Origin: Zanthoxylum bungeanum
Lineage: Eukaryota > Streptophyta > Magnoliopsida > Sapindales > Rutaceae
Assembly (NCBI GenBank): GCA_019454045.1
Contig: SKCR01034784.1
Location: forward strand, 62,001-126,000
Direction: 5' to 3'
DNA length: 64,000 bases
Shown: one piece after another, positions 11,764-22,740 of the stretch
Layout of the letters: the number at the start of each line of letters is the position of its first letter
Position numbering within the stretch: the first letter of the stretch is position 1
Position numbers and translations under genes: made by a program
Notes under the pieces: generated by a model
Databases searched by the model: none
Told to the model about the DNA's origin: nothing
What the model saw: only the letters and a program-made list of their open reading frames with translations

Positions 11764-12050
11764 GTCGCGGTAGTCCACGGTAGTCCACATACTCCTCGGT
11801 AATCCACATAGTCCACATAGTCCACATACTCCTCGGTAGTCCACGGTAGTCCACATAGTCCACATACTCCTCAGTAGTCCACAGTAGTCCACATAGTCCA
11901 CATACTCCTCGGTAGTCCACATACTCCACGGTAGTCCACATAGTCCACATACTCCTCGGTAGTCCACGGTAGTCCACATACTCCACGGTAGTCCACGGTA
12001 GTCCACATACTCCACGGTAGTCCACGGTAGTCCACATACTCCACATGCCA
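11764..12050. repeat. Minisatellite of gtagtccac words
   Basis: A dense array of 9-12-base words (gtagtccacg, tagtccacata, tactcctcg) in mixed order. It keeps two minus-strand frames open and encodes a repetitive Trp/Thr/Asp/Tyr peptide; I treat those frames as by-products. Variable arrays just before the polypurine tract are known in Tat/Ogre elements. Confidence 0.9.
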
Positions 12051-12179
12051 TACCTGGCGTGCTAACCCCGTACCTAGGGTGTCGCCGAAATATCTTCATA
12101 CCCGGAGTGCCGTACCTGGCAAAACTAATCTGATGTCTCCATACCCGGAGTGTCGTACCTTGCAAAACTGATCTGATGT

Positions 12180-12785
12180 TTTGTGGGCCTCATACCCAGA
12201 ATGTCATACCCGGCAGAACTGATACCGAACCAATGTGGGCCTCGCCCCCAGAGTGCCATACCTGGCAAAACTGATGCTGATAATAATTTGGGCCTTTCCT
12301 TATGATTTATTCATGGATTCATTCCAAAACTCTGACAGCGTGGGCCTCGGCCCTAGGATTCATTCTCGAATTCTTTTCAAATTTTGACGACGTGGGCCTC
12401 GGCCCTCGGATTCATTCCCTAGGTTCATTCCAAATTCTGACAACGTGGGCCTCGGCCCTAAGATTCATTCTCGATGCTGCTGACAATGTGGGCCTCGACC
12501 CTGGGATTCATTCCTGGATTCATTCCAAAACTCTGCTGATGTGGGCCTCGACCCTGGGATTCATTCCAAAACTCTGCTGATGTGGGCCTCGACCCCGGGA
12601 CTCATCTCCAAACTGAAACTGATATGGGCCTCAACCTGGGATTCATCCCAAACGAATACTGATACGGGCCTCGACCCCAAACTGAAACTGATGTGGGCCT
12701 CGCCCCTAACTGATACTGACGTGGGCCTCGCCCTAAAACTGATACTGATATGGGCCTCAACCCTGGGACTCATCCCCAAAACTAT
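12180..12785. repeat. Tandem array, gtgggcctcgaccc family
   Basis: About twelve units of roughly 35-60 bp each begin gtgggcctcg and include gggattcattcc. Related arrays are at 42040-42640 and 57695-57940 in the large Tat element. Confidence 0.9.
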
Positions 12786-14764
12786 TACTCATATGTTGCT
12801 GATTCTGGTTGGCTTGTCTTTGCCGCTTTCTCTTTTTCTTCTTTGAAACCTGTGAATACAAAACGAAACAAACACAAAAAGAATGCAAATACGTTACGTG
12901 TATGCATGCATGCATGAATGAATTTCCTATTTCGTTGGGTTAGGTCTTCCGCCAGTTCTCCAGGTGATTGCTGAGTCTTCTTTCTGGTTTCATGACTTAA
13001 TATCTTGTTATGTCCCTGATTCACGATGTGGTAGACTGGTCGCCCTCGGTCTTGGTTTAGCTTTCTGCTCTCCGTTGTTTGCACTTGGTCAATATGAACC
13101 ACATGGTGGGGCCTTCCATATCATCATACTATATTACATGCTACGAAATAGTCCCAATAGTTACACACATTATTGTCCTCAATGAATGTCCAGTAATGAA
13201 ACCAGAGAACATTCAAAACACTCAATGCAACTCAAATCTGAGTTCTTGAATAAATGATCTATGCCAGACTCAAAGTGTGTGTGTGCAAAGGTTCTTTTGC
13301 AGCTTGATCCTTAAGTAAGCTAACTCAATGATTTCGTTTCAAAAATCGGGATCGATGGGTCAAACCAACCTAGATGTATCAGTTATGCCAGCAGTTGCTT
13401 TTCCATGCTCAATGTGGTATGGTTTTCTTTCTCTTTTGTCTCTTTCTTCTTCTTTTTTTTTCTTTTCATTTTGAACTTCTTTTTTCTTTTCTTTTCTTTT
13501 TCTCTCTCTATTTTTTTTTCTCTCTCTTTTTTTTTTCACCACACCTACCCTTTAAGGTAGCATTTGTCCTCATGGTGGTCCTAATACTCGCCCATGGGTA
13601 GCTTCACGCTATCGGTTATAGGCGGTTCAATTCTTTTCTTTAGAGACTTTTCTTTCATTTTCAACCATACCACACATCATAACATAAGCAAATCAAGATA
13701 GAAATCTAAGCAAATGGTCATTCACCGACCTATAATTTCTTCAACTAGTCACCTTGCCAGTTACTCAGGTTTTCACCGCTAAGAACCTATAGTGGAGTGT
13801 TTACGAGTCTAACATAGATCAATCACTCAAAGTATCAGATAAAATCACATCAAGGGTTTATCGTTTCTAAGATTTCATCATAGAGCAAACGATTTCATCA
13901 TTGGACTTATGTCTAACTATCAAAGACTAAAAACAAACAACAATTTTTTCTTTTTTCTCTTTTTTCTTCTTTTTTTCTCTCTTTTCCTTTTTTTTTTCTT
14001 TTTTTTTTTCCTTTTTTTTTTGGGCCCACCATGGTCTTTCTATCCTTGCCGTAAGATTTTCTGTTCCTCAGTTTCCTTTTCCCCGATATCCATGTTTTCT
14101 AAACTCTTCTTGACAAGTTTTCTTTTATCCCTAACCCAACGGATATCTATGATGGCTTTTAAGACACGAGGGTTAACATGATGCATGTATGCATGAGATG
14201 CATGTGATGTATGAGACACAATATGCATGGGGTTATCAAAATCATAAAGGGCGGCCCCTAGAGGTCATACAACTATGGTTCACATGTGGGTTTACAAGAG
14301 TGTGGACAAAGGCCCTCGTTTGACGAAGGATTACCCACAACTAGGACTTCCCACTCAAGGGTTCAAGCGACCAAGTGAGTGCACCTTTTTTATACCTTAC
14401 GGTACGTGCCAACGAGTTATGGTATGTGACTAACTGTCGAATGGATTTCCCATTGTAGATTCCCCAGAGGGAAGGTGGAGCGAGGCTCTCTTAAGTACCC
14501 AAGCCCCTTAGGCTCTTATCGCTTGGTGTCAGGAATAAACAACGAGTCCTCCAAACTAGTATGTCACAATGAGCTACAAGTAATGATTTATCTAGGTGCC
14601 TTCACAGCTTTTCCTTATAAAAAGGAAGTGAGTGAAGGAATACATCGAACCATTACCTAGCCTTAACAATGCCTTTGATTACACCCTTTTTCAACTCATT
14701 GTAGACACGGTTAATTAAAGCACAAATCCAAACATTACAAGAAATTATTTCGGGGCCGATTCTT
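12786..14764. other. E1 interior, non-coding
   Basis: I see no gene here. The segment near 12800-13000 matches 57950-58130, the 3' end of the Tat integrase frame plus trailer. 13020-13950 matches 42720-45600. Pyrimidine-rich tracts lie at 13430-13540 and 13935-14022. 14090-14760 matches the leader at 60190-61080. Confidence 0.75.
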
Positions 14765-14784
14765 TATCCCCAGTGGAGTCGCCA
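14765..14784 (-). other. Primer-binding site of E1, tRNA-Arg type
   Basis: The minus strand reads TGGCGACTCCACTGGGGATA, complementary to the 3' end of a plant tRNA-Arg with one mismatch by my recollection of that tRNA. Ogre-type elements are known to use tRNA-Arg. It lies 3 bases from the LTR. Confidence 0.75.
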
Positions 14785-14787
14785 GAC

Positions 14788-16643
14788 TGTAGACAACAGA
14801 ACCTGGGCGACGCTGTTCTAGGCTCGCGGCCTAATTGGGAAGTACGAAATAACATGGAGTCGCCACCCGGTGTGAACCGGGACAAAGATTTAAGGCCGCA
14901 CTCACCCCTCGCAAGGGAAGACCTCAAACCGTTGGGTTCGGAATGGTCCCTTACTTATGTCACTTGTGATGATATAATTTGTGCAATAAACTAACCGAAT
15001 CTATTCAACATTCATGCTCTAGGGTACTTAGATCTAACATGCTTTCATCCAAATAACTCCACGCAATATAACACAACGAGCATATTGAACCATTAAATCA
15101 ACATGTATAAGTCATTACCCAAACACATCATAAACTAATAACATGCATAAAGAACAACCTAAATATGCTTTAACAAACTAAATTAAACCATGCTTTAAAT
15201 AATAAACGAATAACCTAAAGACTATGACATGCTCAAATACAAATTTGGATGAGACGAGATACGTGTATCTTAAGTGGTACGTGGCATTGTATCCCGAGTG
15301 CAGACCATACTACCGTCCATTCGGAATCGGCTATGGAATTTACGTCCGGGTTTCCATCCGATATACCACAAAAGGGAACACATATCCCGCTCATCCAACA
15401 ATCACATCATGCTTCAAACGACTCTCATGCAATTATATATCAAAATAAATAAAACAAAGATAAAGAAGATAAGTAAAAAGGTGCCCTCAGGTCTAACCTC
15501 TTTTGTCGTCTAAGAAAGGGCGTTACACGTCCGTTGGAAGGGAGATTGATTCGATGCTTTTCCAATTCGTCTACTCAACGTTTTCCTCGTTGTTTTGATG
15601 CTTGGGCTGCTGTTTTAAGTCTGTTTCGCTGCTGTTTCGCTGTTCTGTTTCAGGTCACTGTTTTGGTCGTTTAGTGGACTGTTTTGGGTGATTTTGAAGG
15701 CTTAGGGGGGTACGTTTGTAAGGATTTTTTAGGGAAACTTTATGGAGGTTTTTTGGATGGTGTTTAGGTGATTTTAGGACTGTTTTATGGTTTAAAGACG
15801 CAACAAAAAACTGACCAGAACAGGGGACGAAACTGTGCAGTTCAAGGTGCAGTGAGGGGTGTTTCGGGACTGTTTTGGGCGCTGAATTGGAGCTGTGAAT
15901 GGGGGTCTTTTGTGCGACTTTGGGGCTGTATTTGAGGCTTATTTTAAGGTGTTTTAGGGCTGTGAATGGTGGCTAGAACTCGGCAATGGAGGGCTGTGAA
16001 AAGGGCTTGGGCGTGAGTGGTGTTGGTGAAGAAGAGAAGATGCGGCAATTGGAGGTTTGTTGGCTTGGTGTTGCGGCAATGGAGGCTATTGAAGGGTTTT
16101 GGGCGTACAAAGGAGGCTTCACAAAGTGCTTGGACGTGCTTGAGAGAAGGATATGTGCTAGGTTTTGAATGGGGGTGAAGGCCTCTTTTTATAGGCAAAG
16201 AGAGAAGACTTTCCTAATTTGAATAGGAAAGAATCTCCTAATTGGTTTATAATAAGGAATAGATCTCCTAATTTGGATTTGTGATTGGATTTGATTTGGT
16301 AGGGATTTGATTTGATTTAAACATGTGATAAATGTGCATATACCTAAATAAAGGCACTATGGGCGTGAATCCCCCTCCTTGGGCATGGGCTTGGTTTGAC
16401 ATGGTTTGACTTGGGTATTTTGGGTTTGGTTTGGGTTTGGTTCGGGTTTTGGGCCTTAGGTAAGCTTTGAAACGGAAGTCCAACAAACAACCGAAGCCAA
16501 ACAACGAGGTTAAATCCAACAAAAATTCCATTTTCCAACTTACCCTTCCAACGTCCGTTTCCCGCGACTTTCATGACTAAAGAGGTAGTTGCCTCCATAC
16601 GAGACTCATCATTGGGCTAATGTGTAAAAATGCAATGCCTACA
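14788..16643 (-). repeat. 5' LTR of E1
   Basis: 1856 bp, TGTAGACAAC to AATGCCTACA, nearly identical to 9702-11560. It repeats the conserved block (15271-15371) and the hairpin (14866-14881). Confidence 0.92.
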
Positions 16644-17040
16644 GCGGTATCCTTTATTATGTCAGGTTTTAAATAATTTATATATTATAACTAAGGGAGA
16701 TTAATCTAAATTATAAAAGTAAAAAGCTTCACCTTTACCCCAGCAGAAATTTAACTACAAAACATAAAAGAAAAGAGAAGAATAAGAAGAACTATTATTA
16801 CTACTGAAAATTAAAATACATAAATTAAGATTATTTTTATTTTTACAAAAACTAGATGCAATCCTTTAAAAACAGGGAAAAACTCCCAAGGAAAGCACAC
16901 CAAATGAAGTGAAGAGGAGCCGAATATATAGGCAAAAGTTGGTACCGGCATCGCGACGCCAAAGGCCTTGGCGTCGCGACGCCAAGACGCGTCTTCGGTC
17001 AAAACGGGTTGACTACGTGTACAATGTCGACACAATCAAA

Positions 17041-17335
17041 TGATAACACGTGGCACGCGGTGAGAGTGGTCCAATGAGAGCTTAACACGTGGCAGAATGT
17101 GATTTGCCAATAATTTGGTCCAATGAGAAGGTGACACATGTCACGCGTATTCTGTCGGCAGCTTAGATTTTTGACACGTGGCAGGCGGCGCATTTTAGCT
17201 GATCTTCTGAGATGATGACCCGTGCCACGGTGCACATTTTCGTAGATGATGATTGTCGGCATCTTAGGATGATGACACGTGGCAGCGCACGTTAGCAGAT
17301 CGGCTGTGATGGTGACACGTGGCACGACGCACGTT
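17041..17335. promoter_or_regulatory. G-box/ABRE-like array in LTR (right copy)
   Basis: CACGTGGC occurs at 17047, 17086, 17175, 17276 and 17316, five times in under 280 bp, within degenerate repeats that also share gtcggca...taggat. A similar array lies at about 49810-50190 in the solo LTR. Stress or ABA responsiveness is inference. Confidence 0.6.
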
Positions 17336-17627
17336 AGCAAAGTCAACTTTTCAAATTCTGAGCCGTTGAACCGGCGCACGTTAGCCAGGCCGGTGCACTT
17401 TAGGCGTCGCAACGCCAAGGGATTGCGTGTCGCGACGCGAACAATTTACCAAAATGCCCTTTTTGCCAATTTTCACTGTTTTGCTCCAAATCACCTCTAG
17501 AATGTCCTGAAACTTTATTTATCTATAAAATAACACAAAACACATCAAAATATTCACAAAACTCAAGAAACTATACAAAATATTAGGTTAAATGAGTGGG
17601 AAATAGTGATAGATTTACCACTCATCA

Positions 17628-17881
17628 GTAGTCCACTGATTTTGTGTTAACAGAACATAGTATAAAGAAAAATTTATAACTTGATTTCTAGAAATCAAAA
17701 TCATGATCCGTAAAATCTGACATAAAATAGACACATAATCTAGTATTCTATTAAAATTTCAGCCCCAAATTAACCCCGCTTAAGTGCACCAAATTTTCAA
17801 AATCAGTATTAGCGCACTAAAATTTTCTTGAAAAGGGGCAGAATATGGAGTTTTGCGAAGTAGCTTGTGAGATCCTCGAAC
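17628..17881. repeat. Relic Ty3-like LTR, left fragment
   Basis: This is the old host sequence into which Copia I inserted. It ends in CGAAC, and the other side of Copia I resumes with CGAAT at 36881. It has no open frame. Assignment to an LTR depends on the fragment at 36881-38235. Confidence 0.5.
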
Positions 17882-19171
17882 TGTTGGACAGTTATGACCC
17901 ATAGCATCACTATTTGTACAGATCATGGTGTTGCTGTACAAATTTACTATGTGACAAAGGAAATTGCCTTTTTATCATTTGTGATTAGATCACCAAGATA
18001 TATAAATGATAGAAGGTCCATATGATTAGTTCCGGATTGATAAGATATGAGACTGTATCAATCCATGAAGGTTTAATCATTAAATATCCCTAGGTACTTA
18101 CGTGTTCGGATAGTCCGACGACCGGATTTACTGCCAACATATCCGAGGAACTCATGGGTCTCTTCTCGAAGATTCACCGATGACGTATGACTCACACTTT
18201 ATTAATATAGGATTAATTATAAGAGAGAGAAAATTAATCTGGGATTAATTGTGGAGATATTTTATCTGGGATAAAATATTAATTAAAGAGAGAAAACGAT
18301 TAATTTGGAACTAATCGATAAAATAATATATTCGATATATTAAACGAAATTGGATTTCGACACGGAATTGAAATTAGATTTTAATTCGGGCGAACGAGTT
18401 AATTTAGAATTAATTCGTTAGTGACATGAAAAGTAATTTTGCTAGGCATAATTATTTAATTACGTCGCAACGAAAAATTCGTTAATTTGGAATTAGCGAA
18501 CCCGAGCCCGGGAATGTTTGCGGGCGCACTCGCATTGCGAATTTAAGTGCGGCCCACAAGTCACATCAAGCGTCAAACCACTAGTCACATCAAGCGTCAA
18601 ATCACTTGTCACTTTGAGTGATGTGATGTCTAGTCACTTTTGATGTCAATAGTGATGGAAGTTGATGGTGGTCGTTGTAGGCTTAAATGCCTTTGACTTT
18701 TTGAAAGTTGAATTTTTGTATTAGATACACAAATCTCCAACAACCAAAAACTAACACACATCTCTCTCATTCTCTCCTCTCTCACGCCCAAGGGGCATTT
18801 TCTTCTTCTATTTTCTGGTTTTGACGTGAACTAGAGGAAGTGATAAGGAAATTTTGCTGTAAAATTTCCGGAGTGCTAGCACGCTTTAAGGGTCTTACGA
18901 AGGTGATAGGGAAACTGACTTGTGAGCTTGGAATCACCATTCGAAAGCTTGGAGCTTGGACCGAAAAGGGAGGAGCAAAAATAGAGCTAAAGCCGAGAGT
19001 CTCTTGGAGTTAAAGCTTGAAGTTTTGTTGTTCCTCGCGTCGCAAAAGCCGATCGTTGTAAGTATGATTCCGCCATGCTTTTACGAGTATTCACATATTT
19101 ATTTCATTGCTTGATTTGATCCTTGGGACCTAATAGAAACCTAACACGAACGACCTAATAGAAACCCAACA
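17882..19171 (+). repeat. 5' LTR of Copia I, internally deleted, odd 3' end
   Basis: It begins TGTTGGACAGTTATG. Compared with the 3' LTR it lacks the 729 bp equivalent to 35155-35883; the junction at 18090-18094 has the 4-bp microhomology CTAG. The 3' end is unusual: an LTR-like end CCTAACA at 19146 is followed by CGAAC (the same five bases that precede the element) and then a second 20-bp LTR end finishing CCCAACA at 19171. Confidence 0.88.
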
Positions 19172-19172
19172 A

Positions 19173-19184
19173 TGGTATCTTGAG
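19173..19184 (+). other. Primer-binding site of Copia I, decayed iMet type
   Basis: TGGTATCTTGAG stands where Copia II and III have TGGTATCAGAGC, the complement of the initiator tRNA-Met 3' end. The first seven bases are kept. Confidence 0.8.
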
Positions 19185-20718
19185 CCATTTTGAGCATGAA
19201 ACTTTATTAGGGTAAAATTTGGGTAAATTGAATTTGAGCATGTTTTGATGAAATTGATTGTTGATATATGCTTAAATGATGATAACATGGTGTTATGCAT
19301 TATCAATTTGATGAATTTTGAATTGGACAAATTTTCCCCAATTGTTGAGGCTTGGCCGAATACAGAGCTTGCCCTAAGTCATGGTATTTTTTGTTTTTTG
19401 ATCATTGGATGAGTTAGAAAACATTGGGTAATGTTGATTGTGGATTTAATTGGATTGAAACCGAATCGGACATGAAAAACCCAAAAATGCCGAGACTTGA
19501 ATAGCATGGAAAATGATTGATTTTTGATTAAAATGGTTTGGACATGTTTTGATGATAATGAGCATAATTAATTGTACAAATTTGTGTTTTAGAAATTTAA
19601 TTTGGGTAATTAATTATGGCTATACACTTAGGTTAATTAAGTTATGAAATTTGGAATTTGATAATTTAATTAATTGGGCTTATTTTGGAATTGGGCCTTA
19701 AAAGTTGTAAATGGGCTTAATGGGCTTGGTTGTACCAAGATTGGTTTAGGCTAAATTGGTTGGATCCAATAGGGCCCAAAACCATATCCATAAAGTCCAA
19801 TTATGACTTAATGGACCTTTAACTTTAATTGGGCCTAATGGGCCTAAATTGGTTTCTTAGCAAATAAGGGTGATTCCTTAAATGGGCTTTGGTATTTGGG
19901 TTTGACCCAAATTGACCAAAAGTCCATGCCTTAGAAATTAATTAAAAGCCTATTGGACTTTAAATTAAATTGACATTGGATGTTAATCGGGCTTTGAGAC
20001 CCGTAACGATTAGATTTAGAATCTAAGTCGTAAAGGTACTTTAAAAAGTGTATTATTTAATTTGGAATTAAATATGGAATTAGTATTAAATACAAATTAA
20101 ATTGGATTTAATGTTGTAGTTTAATTTAATTCAAAAATTCGTACTTTGAGTACTTATTCGCAAAAAGAGTTGAATTTGCGCAAAATCAAATCGTTGTTTG
20201 AACATTGGATGGTCATTAATATTCAGATTAATTAATTGGATTAGATTGATTGATAACATGCTTGTCTGAATACATGGTTGCGATGTATGAATAATGTATA
20301 TCGGATGGATATTAGATGGGTGGGGCAATTTTGGAAATTGTTGTAATAAATTTAGAATTTATTAAATTGGACCTGCGTGTCCAGCCTATTACCTCCTTAC
20401 TCTTTGTATTTCTCTTCTCACCTATTCCCTTCAATGTATATGAGGTTTCTTTAGAAGTGTTATGTAATCGGGTAGAAGTAATACTTGTGCTAGCGGGAGA
20501 GAGGAAAGAGAGAGATTTGTTCTAAGAACAATGTGTTAAGTATCCATTTGCACATCATTATTATTTATTTACTTACGCGCCTTATTATGTGTCTAGAATG
20601 CATGCTTAAGGGTGTATGATGATAAGACCTTAACAAAGATAATTAATTGGTTGCCAATTACGTGAAAAAACCCGCAACATCATATTAAGCATTTTTCCTT
20701 CCATTGAGTGATTCTTAC

Positions 20719-21000
20719 TCAAGATCCAAGACTGGCATTGGTTTGTTGGCCAAAGTCAAGACCTTTGTCCGTCGAGGATGTGTTTGAATCATGAAGGCTT
20801 TGTTCCATAATGGTGTCTTGTCCAAGTTTTGATTTTTTGGCCAAAGTCAATATCACTTCTTGTCCATCGACATTGATTACGAAGCTTTCCAAGGTCAATG
20901 GGTTCCACTTAACTGGGATCACTAAGTTTGTTGTGCCAAAGCCAATGCTTAGTTGATTCAGAGGAAAAAGGTTAGGAAATATATTGGCATATATTGGCAT
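20719..21000 (-). other. Conserved antisense ORF in Copia I leader
   Basis: A 93-residue minus-strand frame includes ESFVINVDGQEVILTLA and GLDFGQQT. It is repeated at 51367-51681 in Copia III, and in Copia II (about 28690-28930) as the same frame with one stop and a few conservative changes. I recognise no domain. Antisense ORFs occur in some plant retrotransposons, but expression is unproven. Confidence 0.4.
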
Positions 21001-21295
21001 ATATAAGATATATGTTTCGGACTTGGATGTCCACCTACTGGATCTAGGAATTGGATGAGATCCAATTGATCTTAGAGATCTACCTAGTTAATTATCATAC
21101 AATTTGTTGGCCAAAGTCAAGATTGTGTGTTATTTAACGGGATCCTAGCCCACTAGGAAACAAGGTTTCCCAAGTACTCAACAGAGGGTTAGAGGCTCGC
21201 CGAAAAATAGTGGGAGGCACGTATTAAATTTGCAATATTCGTTTAGTTACTTGCCATATGCGCCCATTTCAATATTTCGTCAAATAAATTAATAT

Positions 21296-21501
21296 ATTAG
21301 TTGGACTAATTATTCATCGTTTTTTAATAAACAGTTGGACTGTATTCAAACTATTTCAATTAATAGTTGATATTATAATTGGATTTTAGTAATCAACATA
21401 ATTGAATTAACCAATTAAATTATAGTTGATTATATAGTTGGACTATAGTAATCATTATAATAAATTGTACCTAAAATCATTGATTAAATAGTTGGACTAT
21501 T
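21296..21501. repeat. Cluster of short TGG-spacer inverted repeats
   Basis: Perfect arms around TGG occur at 21296-21310 (ATTAGT), 21331-21343 (ACAGT), 21433-21447 (TATAGT) and 21487-21501 (AATAGT). Equivalent clusters are at 29241-29450 in Copia II and about 51945-52150 in Copia III. Confidence 0.85.
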
Positions 21502-21875
21502 AGAATCAAGACAATTGAAAGATTAGTGTTTAAAACATAATCCTGGGTGAAAATGTATTTAAACGGCTTTAATTTTCAAAATTGGGAATAAAGAATGAGG
21601 ATAGTCCTGAATTCTAAGAAGTTACTTTATTTGATAAAATAACATCTTAGGCCTAAGCCTGGAGTTGAGCAAATAGTAGAGCATGATCTTTGGAAGATTC
21701 ATGTGATGATAACTTTAGTGCTTAATCCAATAAGCTTGCCAAGTAGACTCTTTAATTTCTTATTCAGAACTAAGGATTAGATCCTTATAGTATGATAATG
21801 AAATTGAAGGATCTTCATAGATCTATCCTTAGATCTTAAAATTACAAATTGAAATAGAAAACTCTTGGAGAGTTA

Positions 21876-22190
21876 ATGGCTATACTCAAGGAGACAAAGC
21901 CAGAGTTTGCAATAACGCAAGAAGCGCAAGGCGTGTCTTACTTCGACATCCCAGAAGGCCAAAGGCTTGGCCAAAGGCTTCTGGAGTGTGGAAAAGGGCA
22001 AAGGCAAAGTCATTATAATCTTCTGGGAAGACAAATGACATATCCCAAGATGTCTGCCTAAATTGTGCAAACGGGGTCACTGAAGCGTGACTGCCGTATG
22101 GACAAGGCAGACATGAAGGAAGCGAAGACGGGCAAGGCTCCGGCTTCAAATATGTTTGTCATAAACATGTTCGCTACTAGTTTTAAAATT
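21876..22190 (+). pseudogene. Copia I gag nucleocapsid relic
   Basis: Degenerate sequence with SLKRDCRMDKADMKE and GKAPASNMFVINMF resembles the end of copia Gag, where a CCHC knuckle precedes the protease. The knuckle cysteines are mostly lost. The homologues are 29818-30120 and 52510-52843. Confidence 0.5.
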
Positions 22191-22229
22191 GGATTTTAGA
22201 TACTGGATGTGGTACATAAATATGTAATG

Positions 22230-22740
22230 GTGTGCAGAATCTGCTGACAAGTAGGATACTTACTTCAATTGAGATTAATCTACGAATCGGAAACGGGACG
22301 AGAGTCGATGTTTTAACCGTTGATACCTAAGTTTAGGAACTACTTTTGGGTGTGTACTTAAATTAGGAAACTGTTACAATGTAACTAGTTTGACTAGAAA
22401 CATTATCTCTATATCAGGGTTTAACCCGTTGCGGGTATACCTTTATATTCTAGAACACTAAAGTGTTTTATTTTATAAAGATGATATTGAGATAAACACA
22501 TTAGATGTGAATAACAGAATTTATATTTTGAATATAAATAAATCTCAAACGTATAACATGACAAACAAATAGCCCAAACTGAGTAAATCAGTTGAGACTT
22601 ATATGTGGCATTGTTGTCTGGGACACAATTAAACAAGACTCGTATATCCACACTTTCGAAGAGTGGGTACTAGGACAAATTTGATTCTATTCAAATGATG
22701 TCTACGAATCTAGTTTATTGGGCAAAGTGCCTAAAACACT
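22230..22740 (+). pseudogene. Copia I protease and GAG-pre-integrase relic
   Basis: Fragments read LRIGNGTRVDVLTV and LKLGNCYNVTSLTRNIISIS, typical of the copia protease to pre-integrase stretch. The WHCCLGH pattern at 22606-22626 is the histidine motif of the GAG-pre-integrase domain. Stops and frameshifts interrupt it. Confidence 0.75.

Larger units (their letters stand above)
9702..16643 (-). mobile_element. E1: complete non-coding Tat/Ogre-like element
   Basis: Two LTRs (9702-11560 and 14788-16643), a tRNA-Arg-type PBS and a polypurine tract define a full element of 6942 bp flanked by TSD GCGGT (9697-9701 and 16644-16648). The 3.2-kb interior has no gag or pol; it holds two tandem arrays, pyrimidine tracts and a short relic of the 3' end of an integrase frame near 12930-13000. 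The two LTRs look nearly identical by eye, so the insertion is young compared with its host LTR. It would need helper proteins from a coding Tat-like element. Confidence 0.92.
1..17627 (-). mobile_element. Athila-like LTR retrotransposon A, non-autonomous, left end outside window
   Basis: This Ty3/gypsy-type element reads right to left. Its 5' LTR lies at 5076-17627 and is interrupted by two later insertions; its 3' LTR is cut by the window start and ends at 1146. Between them are a PBS matching the 3' end of tRNA-Asp, a gag-like pseudo-ORF, a LOG pseudogene, a non-coding stretch and a polypurine tract. I see no protease, reverse transcriptase or integrase, so it would depend on a helper element. 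The right end is followed by GTAGT, the candidate TSD; its partner would lie left of the window. The Athila assignment rests on PBS type, LTR ends and layout, not on a pol domain. Confidence 0.85.
5076..17627 (-). repeat. 5' LTR of element A, split by two nested insertions
   Basis: The LTR pieces are 5076-5795, 9211-9701 and 16649-17627. On the plus strand the ends read TGACCGG and CTCATCA. Removing both insertions and one TSD copy each leaves about 2.19 kb, matching the 2188-bp solo LTR at 48311-50498. The middle piece has several copies of an accagccatNNaggcgg motif, and E1 inserted in one of them. Confidence 0.9.
19185..21870 (+). other. Copia I leader and gag-upstream region with triloop hairpins
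   Basis: No confident domain was seen in this 2.7 kb. It contains many inverted repeats with 3-base spacers, for example 20054-20074 (arm TATTTAATT, spacer TGG) and 20344-20364 (arm TAATAAATT, spacer TAG). The word ttggccaaagtcaa occurs near 20745, 20838 and 21110. The uninterrupted homologue of the 48311 insertion site is at about 19850. Confidence 0.65.

Noticed and set aside
11704..12165. Long minus-strand frames encoding Trp/Thr/Asp/Tyr repeats
   Set aside because: They follow from a minisatellite whose repeat words lack stops in several frames; overlapping frames are open too and there is no gene context.
13430..14022. Pyrimidine tracts as a polypurine tract on the other strand
   Set aside because: They lie far from the LTR; the real tract is at 11561-11580, next to the LTR.
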